From CAYZWU01 sp964482235 (GTDB taxonomy: Bacteria; Planctomycetota; B15-G4; CAYZWU01): 64,000 nt of DNA. The notes under the pieces were generated by a model. It was not told the origin of the DNA and searched no databases. It saw only the letters and a list, made by a program, of their open reading frames with translations. This document shows, one piece after another, positions 28,092-37,346 of the stretch. The stretch is from contig CAYZWU010000015.1 of the NCBI GenBank assembly GCA_964482235.1, positions 44,358 to 108,357 on the forward strand, given 5' to 3'. Position 1 is the first letter of the stretch. Each line of letters begins with the position of its first letter. Position numbers and translations under genes: made by a program.

Positions 28092-29975
28092 ATGAAATCG
28101 ACAACATTCGTTTTTCTCTTTCTGGCTTCCTGCTTCATCGTGCTTCCGACGGCTGCGGCGGCTGAAGTCGAAACCAATCCCGTCGTTCCCCAAGACAGGA
28201 TGGCAAGGATCTACGATCTCTCCCAGTTCATGACCGCCTACAAGGCCCTTGAAGGCGATTCCCTGATCAGCCTTTTTCCCTTTGATCCGAACAGGTTCGA
28301 CGGCGATGAATGGTTGGAAGAAGAGCAGGAACCCACGGTGCCGGATCCGGAGCTGATACGCGACGCCCTGATCTTTCTCATGGGAGACGAAGCATTCGAG
28401 CGGAGCGGCATCATCTTCGAGCTGCTCGACGCTAGAATCCTGATCATCGGCCCGGCAGCTCTTCATGACAAGGTCGCCGCCACACTATCCTATCTCGATT
28501 CGTGGCTGAACAGGACCGTGACACTGGACATCGAGGTCTTCGTGGAAAAGAAGTCCGGCCTGGATGCAGCCGCAGACGTGGCCGCAGTTCGCCGGTCCGT
28601 CGAGATGGGACTGCTCGAGCCGATCCTCAAGCGAACGATGCCGGTGGTGGTCGGAGAGTCGGTGGAGATCTGTGAAGGCTCGCGGACATCTGTCGTGACG
28701 GATTACGATCCGGAGATCGCCCAGGCGTCCATCGCCTGCGAACCGATCATCGTCTCGATCTTCACTGGCCTTCAATTCGCCGCCCGTCCCCTGCTCGCTC
28801 CGAACGGACGGGACATCTCCCTTGTTCTTGCCGGGAGCAACTCCTGTTACATCGAACCGATCAAGACACGCGACCTTCTCTTCTCCGGAAGATTCTGCGC
28901 CGACCAGTTCACGCACCGGATCCATGTGAGCCAGACCGTCGACGATCCGAAGATCCAGTTCGCCAGCCTCTACACCGTGGTTCCCATGGAAAACGGCCAG
29001 CCGGCACTGCTTCGCACCGCATTTCCCCACCTGAAAGGGCTGGGCAGCCTTGTTATCATCGTAACTTCCCGTATCGAACCCCTTCCCGATCCGCCTGCAA
29101 GAAGCGACGGACTCCTGGTGACGGGCTGGGATCTGGGTTTTCTTCTGGCGGACAAGCTGGAGTTCTACCCCTTTTACAGAACCTCTCATAACAGCTGGGA
29201 GTGGATCCATGATGAAGCGATTTCCCCCCCCCACTCCGCCGCCTTCGGCCCACAGTCAAGGATCTATAACGGGAAAGCCAGCGAAGCCATCGAGTTCATT
29301 CTCAACGATCATGATTTCCACGACGAGGTCCCTGACGAATGGGGCGAGTGCGACTACTTCAGGATGACGGACCAGTTTCTGCTTCTCGGCCCCGCGGAGT
29401 ACAAGGAGGACGTGGCGTCCCGGATCGACTCCCTGTTCGGGCAAAGAGGCTCGGCAATTCAAACCGCCATCGAATTCATCGTTGCCGACGGTCCTGCTGT
29501 CCTGATCGCCCCCGACGCGATCCGCAAGCGAGGCAAGCTTGCCGGCACGATCTCTCTCCCGATGTCACAGGGGGGGACATTGATCTCATTTGCAGGTCTC
29601 GAACGGTACATGGTGGCCGACTATGACGTGGATGTGGCCAACAATTCGGCTTGTTCCCATCCCAACGTGGTCGGACTGCTCGACGGAATGATGCTCCGCA
29701 TGCTGCACGAACCGCCCATCTCCCAGGGCGGATCGGACGGATTCCTGCGTGTGCAGCTCCTGATGAACTGCCTCAGAGGCCCGGTCAAGTCCGATAAATA
29801 CGGCAAGAACGATGGGATCATCGGCGTTGTCGACTGTCCCGAGTTCAACAACGGATACCTCGACGTCCGCTTCCGGACGGACGGCGTTCCTCACCTGCTC
29901 GGCTCCATTCCCTACGAACAGGACGGCAAGACCAGAACCCTCTATGCCATCGGTCAGGCCCATTCGCTGCGCTGA
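28092..29975 (+). CDS. Exported protein with two related halves, function unknown
   Basis: This 627-residue protein starts 1 base after the anti-sigma stop, with GGAGG upstream, and has a signal peptide (MKSTTFVFLFLASCFIVLP, cleaved near AAAA). Each half contains a segment like secretin N-domains or related ring-building folds: ILIIGPAALHDKVAATLSYLD near residue 115 and FLLLGPAEYKEDVASRIDSLF near 430. Each is followed by a strand-rich region with matching landmarks (VTDYDPEIAQASIACEPIIVS and VADYDVDVANNSACSHPNVVG). This points to an internal duplication. It likely belongs to the sigma/anti-sigma unit, perhaps as the envelope target or co-sensor. Confidence 0.7.
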   Translation: MKSTTFVFLFLASCFIVLPTAAAAEVETNPVVPQDRMARIYDLSQFMTAYKALEGDSLISLFPFDPNRFDGDEWLEEEQEPTVPDPELIRDALIFLMGDEAFERSGIIFELLDARILIIGPAALHDKVAATLSYLDSWLNRTVTLDIEVFVEKKSGLDAAADVAAVRRSVEMGLLEPILKRTMPVVVGESVEICEGSRTSVVTDYDPEIAQASIACEPIIVSIFTGLQFAARPLLAPNGRDISLVLAGSNSCYIEPIKTRDLLFSGRFCADQFTHRIHVSQTVDDPKIQFASLYTVVPMENGQPALLRTAFPHLKGLGSLVIIVTSRIEPLPDPPARSDGLLVTGWDLGFLLADKLEFYPFYRTSHNSWEWIHDEAISPPHSAAFGPQSRIYNGKASEAIEFILNDHDFHDEVPDEWGECDYFRMTDQFLLLGPAEYKEDVASRIDSLFGQRGSAIQTAIEFIVADGPAVLIAPDAIRKRGKLAGTISLPMSQGGTLISFAGLERYMVADYDVDVANNSACSHPNVVGLLDGMMLRMLHEPPISQGGSDGFLRVQLLMNCLRGPVKSDKYGKNDGIIGVVDCPEFNNGYLDVRFRTDGVPHLLGSIPYEQDGKTRTLYAIGQAHSLR

Positions 29976-30006
29976 GCCAGACGAATACGGCGATACGGAG
30001 CCCGCG

Positions 30007-30106
30007 NNNNNNNNNNNNNNNNNNNNNNNNNNNNNNNNNNNNNNNNNNNNNNNNNNNNNNNNNNNNNNNNNNNNNNNNNNNNNNNNNNNNNNNNNNNNNN
30101 NNNNNN
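30007..30106. other. Scaffold gap (100 N) flanked by an inverted repeat
   Basis: Exactly 100 Ns, a conventional gap of unknown true size. The flanks are GGAGCCCGCG (29997-30006) and CGCGGGCTCC (30107-30116), perfect inverted copies. The gap therefore seems to sit inside a hairpin that blocked assembly. The left flank also resembles the outer end of IR1. Any reading frame through the gap is artefactual. Confidence 0.95.
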
Positions 30107-30211
30107 CGCGGGCTCCAGAACTTCGTTATCTTCTCCATACCGGCATCAGACGTTTTTGTGTTGAAGGCCGGCTCGACTCGAACAGGAGGCTCTGAGCCAG
30201 CGAGGCAATTC

Positions 30212-31258
30212 ATGACAGCGAACAGGATCTCGGATTTCCGCAGCGATACGGTGACGAAGCCGACACCGGCCATGCGACAGGCCATGGCCGATGCCGAGGT
30301 TGGCGACGACATGTACGGCGAGGACCCCACGGTCAACGCCCTGCAGGAGGAGGCGGCCAGGATCTTTGGCAGGGAGGCGGCCCTCTTCGTTCCCTCGGGG
30401 ACCATGGCCAACGCCATTGCGATCAAGCTGCTGACCCGGCCCGGAGAGGGAGTGATCGTGGAGTCCACGGGCCACTCGTTCCTCTTCGAGGGCGGCGGCA
30501 TGGGACTGATCTCCGGTGTGCAGCCCGACACGATCGAGGGCGACCGGGGCATCATGGAGATCGCCCGGATCGAGGGAGCGATCCAGGGAGGGGAGGATAT
30601 CCATCATGCCAGGACCAGCCTGATCCTTCTCGAGAACACGCACAACATGGGCGGCGGGACCGTCCTCTCCCTGGACTACGTGAAGGAAGTGTCGCTCCTT
30701 GCAAGGAAAAGGGGACTCGCCCTTCACCTGGACGGCGCCCGGATCTTCAATGCCGCTGTGGCGGCCGGCCGAGCTGTTCGCGAGTGGGCGGCTCTGGTCG
30801 ACACGACGAGCTTCTGCCTCTCCAAGGGGCTCGGCGCGCCCGTGGGATCGCTCCTGGTCGGGGACAGGGAGGCGATCGACAACTGTCTCAGGATTCGCAA
30901 ACCTCTCGGCGGCGCCATGCGGCAGGCCGGCGTCCTGGCCGCCGCCGGTCTGATCGCCCTGAGGCAAGGGCCGGCCGCCCTCGAGGTTGACCACGTCCGT
31001 GCGTCCGCACTGTCAAGGGAGCTTGCCGACCTGCCCGGCATGATCCTCGATCCCGCTCACGTGGAAACGAACATCATCATGCTCCGCACAGCACGTCCCC
31101 TGGCCGGGGATGTTTCCGAGGGATTGAAGGAGGAAGGCGTCCTGATCCACGCACTGGGAGAGGATTGCCTCCGGTTCGTCACGCACAGGGATCTTGGCGA
31201 CGATGATGTCGATCGGGCTGTGACGGCGATGCAAAAGGTAACTGCCCGGTTGTTCTGA
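30212..31258 (+). CDS. Low-specificity L-threonine aldolase
   Basis: This 348-residue PLP enzyme splits L-threonine (or allo-threonine) into glycine and acetaldehyde. The N-terminus DFRSDTVTKPTPAMRQAMADA and GDDMYGEDPTVNALQ are family hallmarks; the PLP lysine is in FCLSKGLGAPVGS near residue 205; and HLDGARIFNAAV binds the cofactor. I chose the ATG at 30212, preceded by GAGG; an in-frame ATG at 30158 lies close to the scaffold gap and is less likely. It stands alone between the gap and the tRNA gene. Confidence 0.95.
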   Translation: MTANRISDFRSDTVTKPTPAMRQAMADAEVGDDMYGEDPTVNALQEEAARIFGREAALFVPSGTMANAIAIKLLTRPGEGVIVESTGHSFLFEGGGMGLISGVQPDTIEGDRGIMEIARIEGAIQGGEDIHHARTSLILLENTHNMGGGTVLSLDYVKEVSLLARKRGLALHLDGARIFNAAVAAGRAVREWAALVDTTSFCLSKGLGAPVGSLLVGDREAIDNCLRIRKPLGGAMRQAGVLAAAGLIALRQGPAALEVDHVRASALSRELADLPGMILDPAHVETNIIMLRTARPLAGDVSEGLKEEGVLIHALGEDCLRFVTHRDLGDDDVDRAVTAMQKVTARLF

Positions 31259-31466
31259 CCTCGGCCCCATTCCCGATTTTCGATTCGGGATCTCTTGCCT
31301 GTTTCGTCTCCCGGAGATGAAATATCGGGGGAGGCAACAATTCCATTGCGAACAGGGTTTCGATGTGATAGAAATCTCCCCTTTATTGTGTGGTTCTGTA
31401 GGCCGATGAAGGGAGAGGCGATGGCTTCCTGCGGCCGGGCGGAACCGCATAGCATGCCCTTTCAGA

Positions 31467-31541
31467 GCCAGGGTAGCTCAACGGCAGAGCACGGCTTTCG
31501 TAAAGCTGAGGTTGTCGGTTCGAATCCGATCCCTGGCTCCA
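31467..31541 (+). tRNA. tRNA-Thr (anticodon CGT)
   Basis: The cloverleaf is complete: acceptor stem GCCAGGG/CCCTGGC, D-arm TAGCTCAACGGCAGAGCA, anticodon arm CGGCT/AGCTG with loop TTCGTAA, T-arm with GGTTCGAATCC, and an encoded CCA end. The CGT anticodon reads ACG threonine codons. IR4 begins 50 bases after its 3' end. Confidence 0.95.
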
Positions 31542-31591
31542 CTACTTCCTCTCCCCACTCTGTCAGGACTGCAAGAAACGTTTTGCCGGGT

Positions 31592-31672
31592 CGGCGATGA
31601 GCGGCCGTTTCCAGCATCCGGACGTCGTGAAGACACTCCTTTAAGGATGCTGGAAACGGCCGCTCATCGCCG
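31592..31672. repeat. Long inverted repeat IR4 (28-bp perfect arms, conserved loop)
   Basis: Arms 31592-31619 and 31645-31672 are perfect 28-bp inverted copies, and the 25-base loop (31620-31644) reads GGACGTCGTGAAGACACTCC then TTTAA. The reverse complement of the loop is 21 of 24 identical to the loop of IR3, although the arms are unrelated. It lies between tRNA-Thr and a terminator. Confidence 0.93.
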
Positions 31673-31742
31673 GACTGTACGCTCCCCTGGGAGGGATTGG
31701 GGAAAGGATCTAGATTCCGCCAGGGGGATTACTGTGTGGAAG

Positions 31743-31772
31743 AAAAAAGGGCGCTTTCGCGCCCTCTTTTTT
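31743..31772. terminator. Bidirectional terminator
   Basis: GGGCGC (31749-31754) pairs with GCGCCC (31759-31764) across a TTTC loop. An A-run precedes it and CTTTTTT follows, so it works on both strands. It lies 21 bases past the stop of the minus-strand HEAT gene and downstream of tRNA-Thr on the plus strand. Confidence 0.92.
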
Positions 31773-31792
31773 CATTTGTTGCAGCAGCTTGC

Positions 31793-33916
31793 CTAGTCGA
31801 TTCTGTTTCCTGTCAGTAGCTGCTTCATTCCCTCATCGTCCATCAGGTTGGCAGCTTTGCCCAGGGCCTCGCCTGCTGCGAAGCGGAGGGCTGCGTCGTC
31901 GCCTGCCGCGGCCTCGGACAGGGCGGCGAGGAGTTCGGCGTCGGGATCGACTCCCTCGGTCACGAAGATCGTTCCGAGAGCATTGGCGGCAGCGATGCGG
32001 ACTTCCACGGCAGCGCCGGTGTCTGCGAAGATCGCGCCGGCCTTTTCCAGCCCGTCCTTGGAGCCGACCTTTGCCATGGCCTGGAGCACGGGGATCTTCA
32101 CCTCGTCAGCCTTGTCCAGCGCCTTGACCAGTTCGCCGATCACCGGGTAGATGTCGCCCTTGTCGAGACCGACGATGGCGTTGGCTGCTTCGATGGAGAG
32201 AGCCAGGGCTTTCTGCCTGGCCGCGTTCAGCTCTCCCATGGACTCGCGGACCGTGGCGAGGTACTCGCCGCTTTCGATATTGGAAGCGGTCAGGAAACCG
32301 GCGACCTTGTCCGACCAGGTCTCGCTCAGGCCTTCCAGCTCGGCGTCCTGGCAAAGGATGACGATCGGCGTCTCCGCGGTGGAGCCGCCGGCCATCTCGA
32401 AGATGATCTTGTCGAGGGTGAGGTTCTTGAGGCCGGATCTCACGATGACCAGGTCCTTGGGAGGAAACTCCTTGGCCCTCGAAAGTCCCGCGGCGCCGCA
32501 CTGTGAGCCGACAGCGAAGAATCCGCTGTTGTTGAGATTGTCCACCAGATCCTGGCAGGTGTCCTCGCAGTCGATCACGAGGACCTGACGCACGGAGGTT
32601 TCACCGAGCGCGGCAGCCACGTTCTTGACCACCGTCGAATCGGCCAGGCCGCAGCTCACGGCAGCGAAGGCGCTCTTGTACCGGACAAGCTTGTCCTCGG
32701 AGCCCAGGCCCTTCTCGAGGCATGCCGCATCGAACGATCCGGTCTTTTCGAGCACGGAGACGAGCTCCATGGCCGTGGGATGCAGCTTCTTCTCCAGGGA
32801 GAATGCCAGAGCATCCTTGAGCCTGTCCGGGCCGCAGAGAGCCAGCACGGTTTTACCGTTGGTCAGACCCTCGCGGGCATATGTCATGGCATCGCTGTCG
32901 TCCTCTCCGGGGTCAGTGGCATTGATCTCTGCCACCTGGGCGGCGTAGACGGCGGCGAGAAGTGTCACGGCCTTCACCAGGCCGGGATCGCTCTGGATCG
33001 AGCTGTAGCAGGCGTCCTCGGCCAGCTCGAGATCGCGGAGACCGCCAGGAACGGGCATCTTGGTGAGCTCGCCGCCCCGCCATTTCCAGATCACGCTGCT
33101 GGGAAGGAAAGGCTTGGTGATCTGATCGTTCCCGAGGAGATAATCCTCGGCCAGCTGGCAGTAGAGCTGAGCAGCGGAGGGAAGGCCGGCTGCGTCCTTG
33201 CCCGTGATGCGGCTCAAGGCGTCGGCGGCAGCGTCTCTCGTCGTCTGGCTCAGGTCCTGGTTCTCGCTGATCTCCTTGAGCGCGGCAACGCTCCGCACGT
33301 CCTTGATCTTGCCGAGGACGACCGCGGCGTTGCGCTTGACGGTTTCGTCGTCCGAGGAGAGAACCTTGACAACAGGAAGAGTGACCTCCTCTCCCAGACG
33401 GCAAAGCGCATTGATCGCATTCACCCTGGTCTCGATGTTGTCGGTTCCGAGCTCGGTGTAGAGATACTCGACGGTGAACTCGCCGTGGTTGGAGTAGAGC
33501 TCCTGGAGGGCGTCGTTCCTCTCGCGATAGTCGCCGCCGGTCAGCTTGCCGACCAGCTCGGTGATGCGAGTCGAGTCATCCTCTTTCACCTTGCGTCCAA
33601 CCCGGGCCATCTCGATGAACCGGCGAGCGACGGTTTCGTACTCGCCTTCCCGGATCAGCATCTCGAGGAAAATCTTGTGCCCGGCATCCTCCCAGAACTT
33701 GAAAGCCATTTCGTTGGAAGGATTCTCCGCAAGAACTTGCTGAAACTTCTGCAGGGCTTCGTCGTACTGGCCCTTGTCAAAAGCCTCCTTGCCCTCGTTG
33801 AAGAGCTCGCTCAGCTGATCTTGGGCAAAGGAGGCATCAGCAGAAAAGCAGATCATGACTAGAATAGCAGGCACACCAATCAATGCGGTCCAGAGGGGAC
33901 TTCTCCCAGAATCCAT
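31793..33916 (-). CDS. Exported TPR and HEAT-repeat protein
   Basis: This 707-residue protein starts at an ATG preceded by GAGGAG. A signal peptide is followed by a TPR at about residues 40-75 (LFNEGKEAFDKGQYDEALQK) and two HEAT-repeat arrays, about 120-245 (NAINALCRLGEEVTLPVVKVL) and about 570-700 (IRIAAANALGTIFVTEG-like). The middle, about 250-560, is helical with an apparent nucleotide- or ligand-like segment I cannot classify (VLVIDCEDTCQDLVDNLNNS). It is probably a periplasmic scaffold. It stands alone, with a terminator after it. Confidence 0.8.
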   Translation of the reverse strand: MDSGRSPLWTALIGVPAILVMICFSADASFAQDQLSELFNEGKEAFDKGQYDEALQKFQQVLAENPSNEMAFKFWEDAGHKIFLEMLIREGEYETVARRFIEMARVGRKVKEDDSTRITELVGKLTGGDYRERNDALQELYSNHGEFTVEYLYTELGTDNIETRVNAINALCRLGEEVTLPVVKVLSSDDETVKRNAAVVLGKIKDVRSVAALKEISENQDLSQTTRDAAADALSRITGKDAAGLPSAAQLYCQLAEDYLLGNDQITKPFLPSSVIWKWRGGELTKMPVPGGLRDLELAEDACYSSIQSDPGLVKAVTLLAAVYAAQVAEINATDPGEDDSDAMTYAREGLTNGKTVLALCGPDRLKDALAFSLEKKLHPTAMELVSVLEKTGSFDAACLEKGLGSEDKLVRYKSAFAAVSCGLADSTVVKNVAAALGETSVRQVLVIDCEDTCQDLVDNLNNSGFFAVGSQCGAAGLSRAKEFPPKDLVIVRSGLKNLTLDKIIFEMAGGSTAETPIVILCQDAELEGLSETWSDKVAGFLTASNIESGEYLATVRESMGELNAARQKALALSIEAANAIVGLDKGDIYPVIGELVKALDKADEVKIPVLQAMAKVGSKDGLEKAGAIFADTGAAVEVRIAAANALGTIFVTEGVDPDAELLAALSEAAAGDDAALRFAAGEALGKAANLMDDEGMKQLLTGNRID

Positions 33917-34150
33917 TCGACACTCCTCTCAGAAGAAAGCCTGGATATGACAGTATGATGATGAAGATGATCGTCAATCACACTCGAAAGTTGCGTTACG
34001 TGATGGATATCCGCAACGCAGCTCATGGTAACTCGTTTTTAACTTGATACTAGAAAGAACGTTAAGACCATTCTGGAAATGAAGGGGGAATTTTATCAAA
34101 GGCGATTCGCAAGTCAAGGGAAAAAAGAACCTTACGATCGAATCGCCGGC

Positions 34151-34960
34151 TCACTCCAGGATATCCGTCCGAGGCAAGATCGTGATGGAAATCAGGTTGA
34201 GCAGCTTGAAAAAGATTACGGGCACGATCAGGGCGCAGGGCAGGATGTTCGGTTCCTCCGAAATTCCCATGGCAATCTCCTTCACCACGGTGAAATGTCC
34301 GCAGCTGTATCCCGTGACCATGAAGGCCGCAGCAGGGTTGCCGAACACCATGCGGATCCCCTCCATCGCGAGCCCCGTTCCGGCTGCCAGGAGAATGGCC
34401 GTTGTCGGGTGCGTGGCGATGACGGAGAAGAAGATGCCGATCGAGATCGTTGCGCACATTGCCACAAAAGCCTGCAAATAAGCAAGAAACATGTTGTATG
34501 CCAGGCCGCGTGCCATGAACACGTCCTCGCCTGGAGCCAGGAGCCCCGCGTTGGGAACATCGCCGAACTGCTTGAAGCAGCAACCGATTCCGATCCCCAC
34601 GAGGGCATCGAGAATCAGGAGAAGGAGGATGGCCACGATGAAGACCACGAGGCGCGCCAGGAAGAGGGCTTCGCGATTGACCGGGCGGGGCAGGTGCATC
34701 TTCAGGATACCGCGGCTCCTGTCGCCGCTCCACGAGGAAGCGGATGCGCAGAGCGCCAGGCACCACCAGAAAAAAACGGAGATCTCGGCCGATTTCGCCA
34801 GGTAGACGAATCCGGAGGCGGACCACTCCGCACTTTCCATCTCGCTGTCGGCCAGGAGGGCGACGAGCTTCAGCAGCACCATGAGCAGAAGGACGACGAC
34901 GACGGCCACCGGCCGCCGCGTGAGCTTGAAGAACTCCAGCTTGAAGGGGCTCGGATTCAT
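34151..34960 (-). CDS. ABC-2 type permease
   Basis: This 269-residue membrane protein has about six hydrophobic helices: FFKLTRRPVAVVVVLLLMVLLKLVALL at the N-terminus, then FFWWCLALCASASSW near 78, and others. An internal WSGDRSRGILKMHLPRPVNREALFLARL segment is typical of exporters of the CcmB/ABC-2 kind. The ATG overlaps the ATPase stop by 4 bases. It is the last gene of a four-gene operon that begins with two secretin-domain lipoproteins. Confidence 0.85.
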   Translation of the reverse strand: MNPSPFKLEFFKLTRRPVAVVVVLLLMVLLKLVALLADSEMESAEWSASGFVYLAKSAEISVFFWWCLALCASASSWSGDRSRGILKMHLPRPVNREALFLARLVVFIVAILLLLILDALVGIGIGCCFKQFGDVPNAGLLAPGEDVFMARGLAYNMFLAYLQAFVAMCATISIGIFFSVIATHPTTAILLAAGTGLAMEGIRMVFGNPAAAFMVTGYSCGHFTVVKEIAMGISEEPNILPCALIVPVIFFKLLNLISITILPRTDILE

Positions 34961-35964
34961 GGCTCGTCATCCCCCCTGACAAGATGGAGAAAAAGATCCT
35001 CGAGGGTGGCCGGTCCAAAGGAGATCTCGTGAACATCGAGACCGGCCTCCACGAACAGCCTGACGGCAACAGGGATCTCCTCTTCGCTGAGAGAGGCGAG
35101 CAGCTTTCCATCCTGGCATCCCGCGGGCAGAGCCTCGCTGCCATCCGGAACAGCGGCCGGACTCTCCTGCAAGGCACCGGCAAAACGCTCGTTGATCAGC
35201 ACAGCCGCCCGGCCCGGATCGGAGGTGCGGATCGTGACACGGCCCGTGGCGCCCAGCTCGGCCAGCGTTCCCTCGGCCATCATGCGGCCGGACTCGACAA
35301 CGCCGATTCGCGTGCAGAGGCGCTCCATCTCACCCAGGATGTGGGAGGAGATCAGGAAGGTCGTTCCTTTCTCCACGGCCCGGTCGCGGATGATCTCGCG
35401 GACCTCGATCACGCCTTCCGCATCGAGCCCCACGCTCGGCTCGTCGAGGATCAGGATGTCCGGATCGCCGAGAAACGCCTGGGCCAGACCGAGCCGCTGC
35501 CGCATGCCGAGCGAGTACCCCCCCACCCTGCGCCTGGCCACGCGGCTCAGGCCGAAGAGGTCGAGATTCTTCTCGATCTCCTTCCTGTCGACACCGCCGG
35601 CAAGATAGGCATGGCAGCGGAGGTTGTCGAAGGCGTTCAGGTAGGGGAAGAAAGCCGGAGTCTCCACGAGGAAGCCGACGCACCGCCGCACCGTCGGATC
35701 GCGCTGCGTGGCGCTCCGTCCGAGAATGCGGACCGTGCCGGCGCCCGGCCGGATCAGCCCGGCGAGGATCCGGAACGCCGTCGTCTTGCCGGCGCCGTTG
35801 CGACCGAGGAATCCGTAGATATCGCCCTGCTTGACGCTCATGTCGAGGCTGCGGAGCGCCTCGGTCTCGCCGAACCGGCGGCTGAGCCCGCGAATCACGA
35901 TCGGATCGACGGGACAGCTTTCCTCCTGCTGTTTCGCGGCAGCCGCCTGCATCATGAGGATCAA
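34957..35964 (-). CDS. ABC transporter ATP-binding protein
   Basis: This 335-residue protein carries Walker A GRNGAGKTT near residues 54-62, the signature YSLGMRQRLGLA (an LSGGQ variant) near 155, and Walker B ILILDEPSVGLDAEG near 175, with DRAVEKGTTFLISSHIL as the H-loop region. About 120 further residues follow the ATPase core. It overlaps its permease by 4 bases downstream and the secretin-like gene by 4 bases upstream, so all are translated from one mRNA. The substrate is unknown. Confidence 0.9.
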   Translation of the reverse strand: MILMMQAAAAKQQEESCPVDPIVIRGLSRRFGETEALRSLDMSVKQGDIYGFLGRNGAGKTTAFRILAGLIRPGAGTVRILGRSATQRDPTVRRCVGFLVETPAFFPYLNAFDNLRCHAYLAGGVDRKEIEKNLDLFGLSRVARRRVGGYSLGMRQRLGLAQAFLGDPDILILDEPSVGLDAEGVIEVREIIRDRAVEKGTTFLISSHILGEMERLCTRIGVVESGRMMAEGTLAELGATGRVTIRTSDPGRAAVLINERFAGALQESPAAVPDGSEALPAGCQDGKLLASLSEEEIPVAVRLFVEAGLDVHEISFGPATLEDLFLHLVRGDDEP

Positions 35965-37346
35965 CCTTCGTAGAGGACCTCGGTCGACTCCACGATACGC
36001 GGTTCGATGTAGAATACAAGTTGCGTCTTCTGTTCCTGCCTGTCCTTGCTCTTGAAGAGGAGGCCGAGAACCGGAATGTCGCCGAGCAGCGGGATCTTGG
36101 AGACCACCTCGATGTCCGCCGTGGTGATCAGGCCGGCAAGAAGAAAGGCCTGCCCCGACTTCACGTTCACCATGGTGGACGCGCCCCTGTTGGCGATCAC
36201 CGGGATGTTGATCGTGGAGCCGCCGCCCACGGTGAAGACCTTCTCACCCGTCACGGCCGACACGTTGGTGGTGACCTGGATCTGGATCGACCCGTCCATC
36301 AGCTGCAGCGGCACGATCGCCATGTTGACGCCCACGGGTTCGTACTTGTACTTGAAGGTGGTGGACGATCCGCTCACCGTGACTTCCTGGATCGGGATGT
36401 CCGATCCCGTCTCGATCAGCGCCTTGTGCCCGTTCAGGACGCGCACCCTGGGCGCGGAGAGGATCTCCGAGTTGCTGGACCTCTGGAGCAGCTCCATGGC
36501 GGCCTGGAGGCGGAGCTTGTCGTGAACGCCCTCCACGATGAAGAAGCTCCCCTGGAAGCCGGGGTCAACGTCGGCGCGCGCCGGATCGAACCAGGTGGCC
36601 AGGTCGTCGGGGGTGAAGCCGTCCGACGCGAGCATCTCGTTGGTGTTGAAGTGCGTGGTCCAGCCGGAGATCAGGGGATCGCCGCCGCCAAGCCGGGTCA
36701 CGTTGCTGGTGATCCCGTACTGGAGGTTGTCGTCGAGAGCCACATCGAGAATGCAGACCTTCACCTCGATCAGCGGCACCTCGACGAGAAACTTCTTGAT
36801 GAACCTCTCCGCCGCGGCCAGGGTGTCGTTGTTGGCGCGGAGGAGCATAAGGTCGGCCGCCACGTCCGTGCTGTGCCCCTGGGCCATGAAGCCGGGCATG
36901 CCGGTGCCTGATGAGAGACGCTTGTCCTTCACGAAACCGGGAAAGACCACGACCTGGTTCGGCGCCGAGGGCGGCGTGTTGTCGCCCAGCTTCGTGAGAC
37001 CCTTGACGTGCCCCACCAAGAGGCGGGCCACCTTGTCCGCCACCGTGGGCTCCAGGTAGTAGTGCAGGGTCACGGACCCGTCGCTGTGGAGATAGGTGTT
37101 CCGGGCATAGAGGTGATAGGGTCCGAAGAGATCGGCCGGATCGACGCGGTCCGAGCCGGGCAGATCGTCGCCCAGCGCCGGGTCGATGCTGTAACGGCTC
37201 AGGATCGGCTTGAAGGGATAGGCCTGCTCCTCGGCAAAGAGGGTGACCCGCTCCCGCTCCCACCGCTTCGGGATCTGCCTCTCGGTGATGCATCCCAGGG
37301 CCGGGAGAAGAAGTGCCGCCGTCAAGAGGACCGGAATAGGTTTCAC
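35961..37346 (-). CDS. Lipoprotein with secretin domain (second of pair)
   Basis: This 461-residue protein begins with a lipoprotein signal (VLLTAALLLPALGC). About residues 140-225 form an N-domain-like segment (LLRANNDTLAAAERFIKKFLVEVPLIEVKVCIL), and the C-terminal half matches the secretin core with the signature KIPLLGDIPVLGLLFKSKDR near 430. Secretins form outer-membrane rings in type II/III secretion and type IV pili; this one is about 200 residues shorter than GspD or PilQ. It is a paralogue of the upstream gene (about 35% by eye) and overlaps it and the ATPase gene by 4 bases each. Confidence 0.85.
   Translation of the reverse strand: MKPIPVLLTAALLLPALGCITERQIPKRWERERVTLFAEEQAYPFKPILSRYSIDPALGDDLPGSDRVDPADLFGPYHLYARNTYLHSDGSVTLHYYLEPTVADKVARLLVGHVKGLTKLGDNTPPSAPNQVVVFPGFVKDKRLSSGTGMPGFMAQGHSTDVAADLMLLRANNDTLAAAERFIKKFLVEVPLIEVKVCILDVALDDNLQYGITSNVTRLGGGDPLISGWTTHFNTNEMLASDGFTPDDLATWFDPARADVDPGFQGSFFIVEGVHDKLRLQAAMELLQRSSNSEILSAPRVRVLNGHKALIETGSDIPIQEVTVSGSSTTFKYKYEPVGVNMAIVPLQLMDGSIQIQVTTNVSAVTGEKVFTVGGGSTINIPVIANRGASTMVNVKSGQAFLLAGLITTADIEVVSKIPLLGDIPVLGLLFKSKDRQEQKTQLVFYIEPRIVESTEVLYEG

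Noticed and set aside
29812..30555. Frames running through the N gap
   Set aside because: The Ns translate as unknown residues; real genes end at 29975 and start at 30212.
33990..34016. GTTGCG/CGCAAC inverted pair after the HEAT gene's start region
   Set aside because: Only six base pairs with a long loop and no T-run; could be chance.
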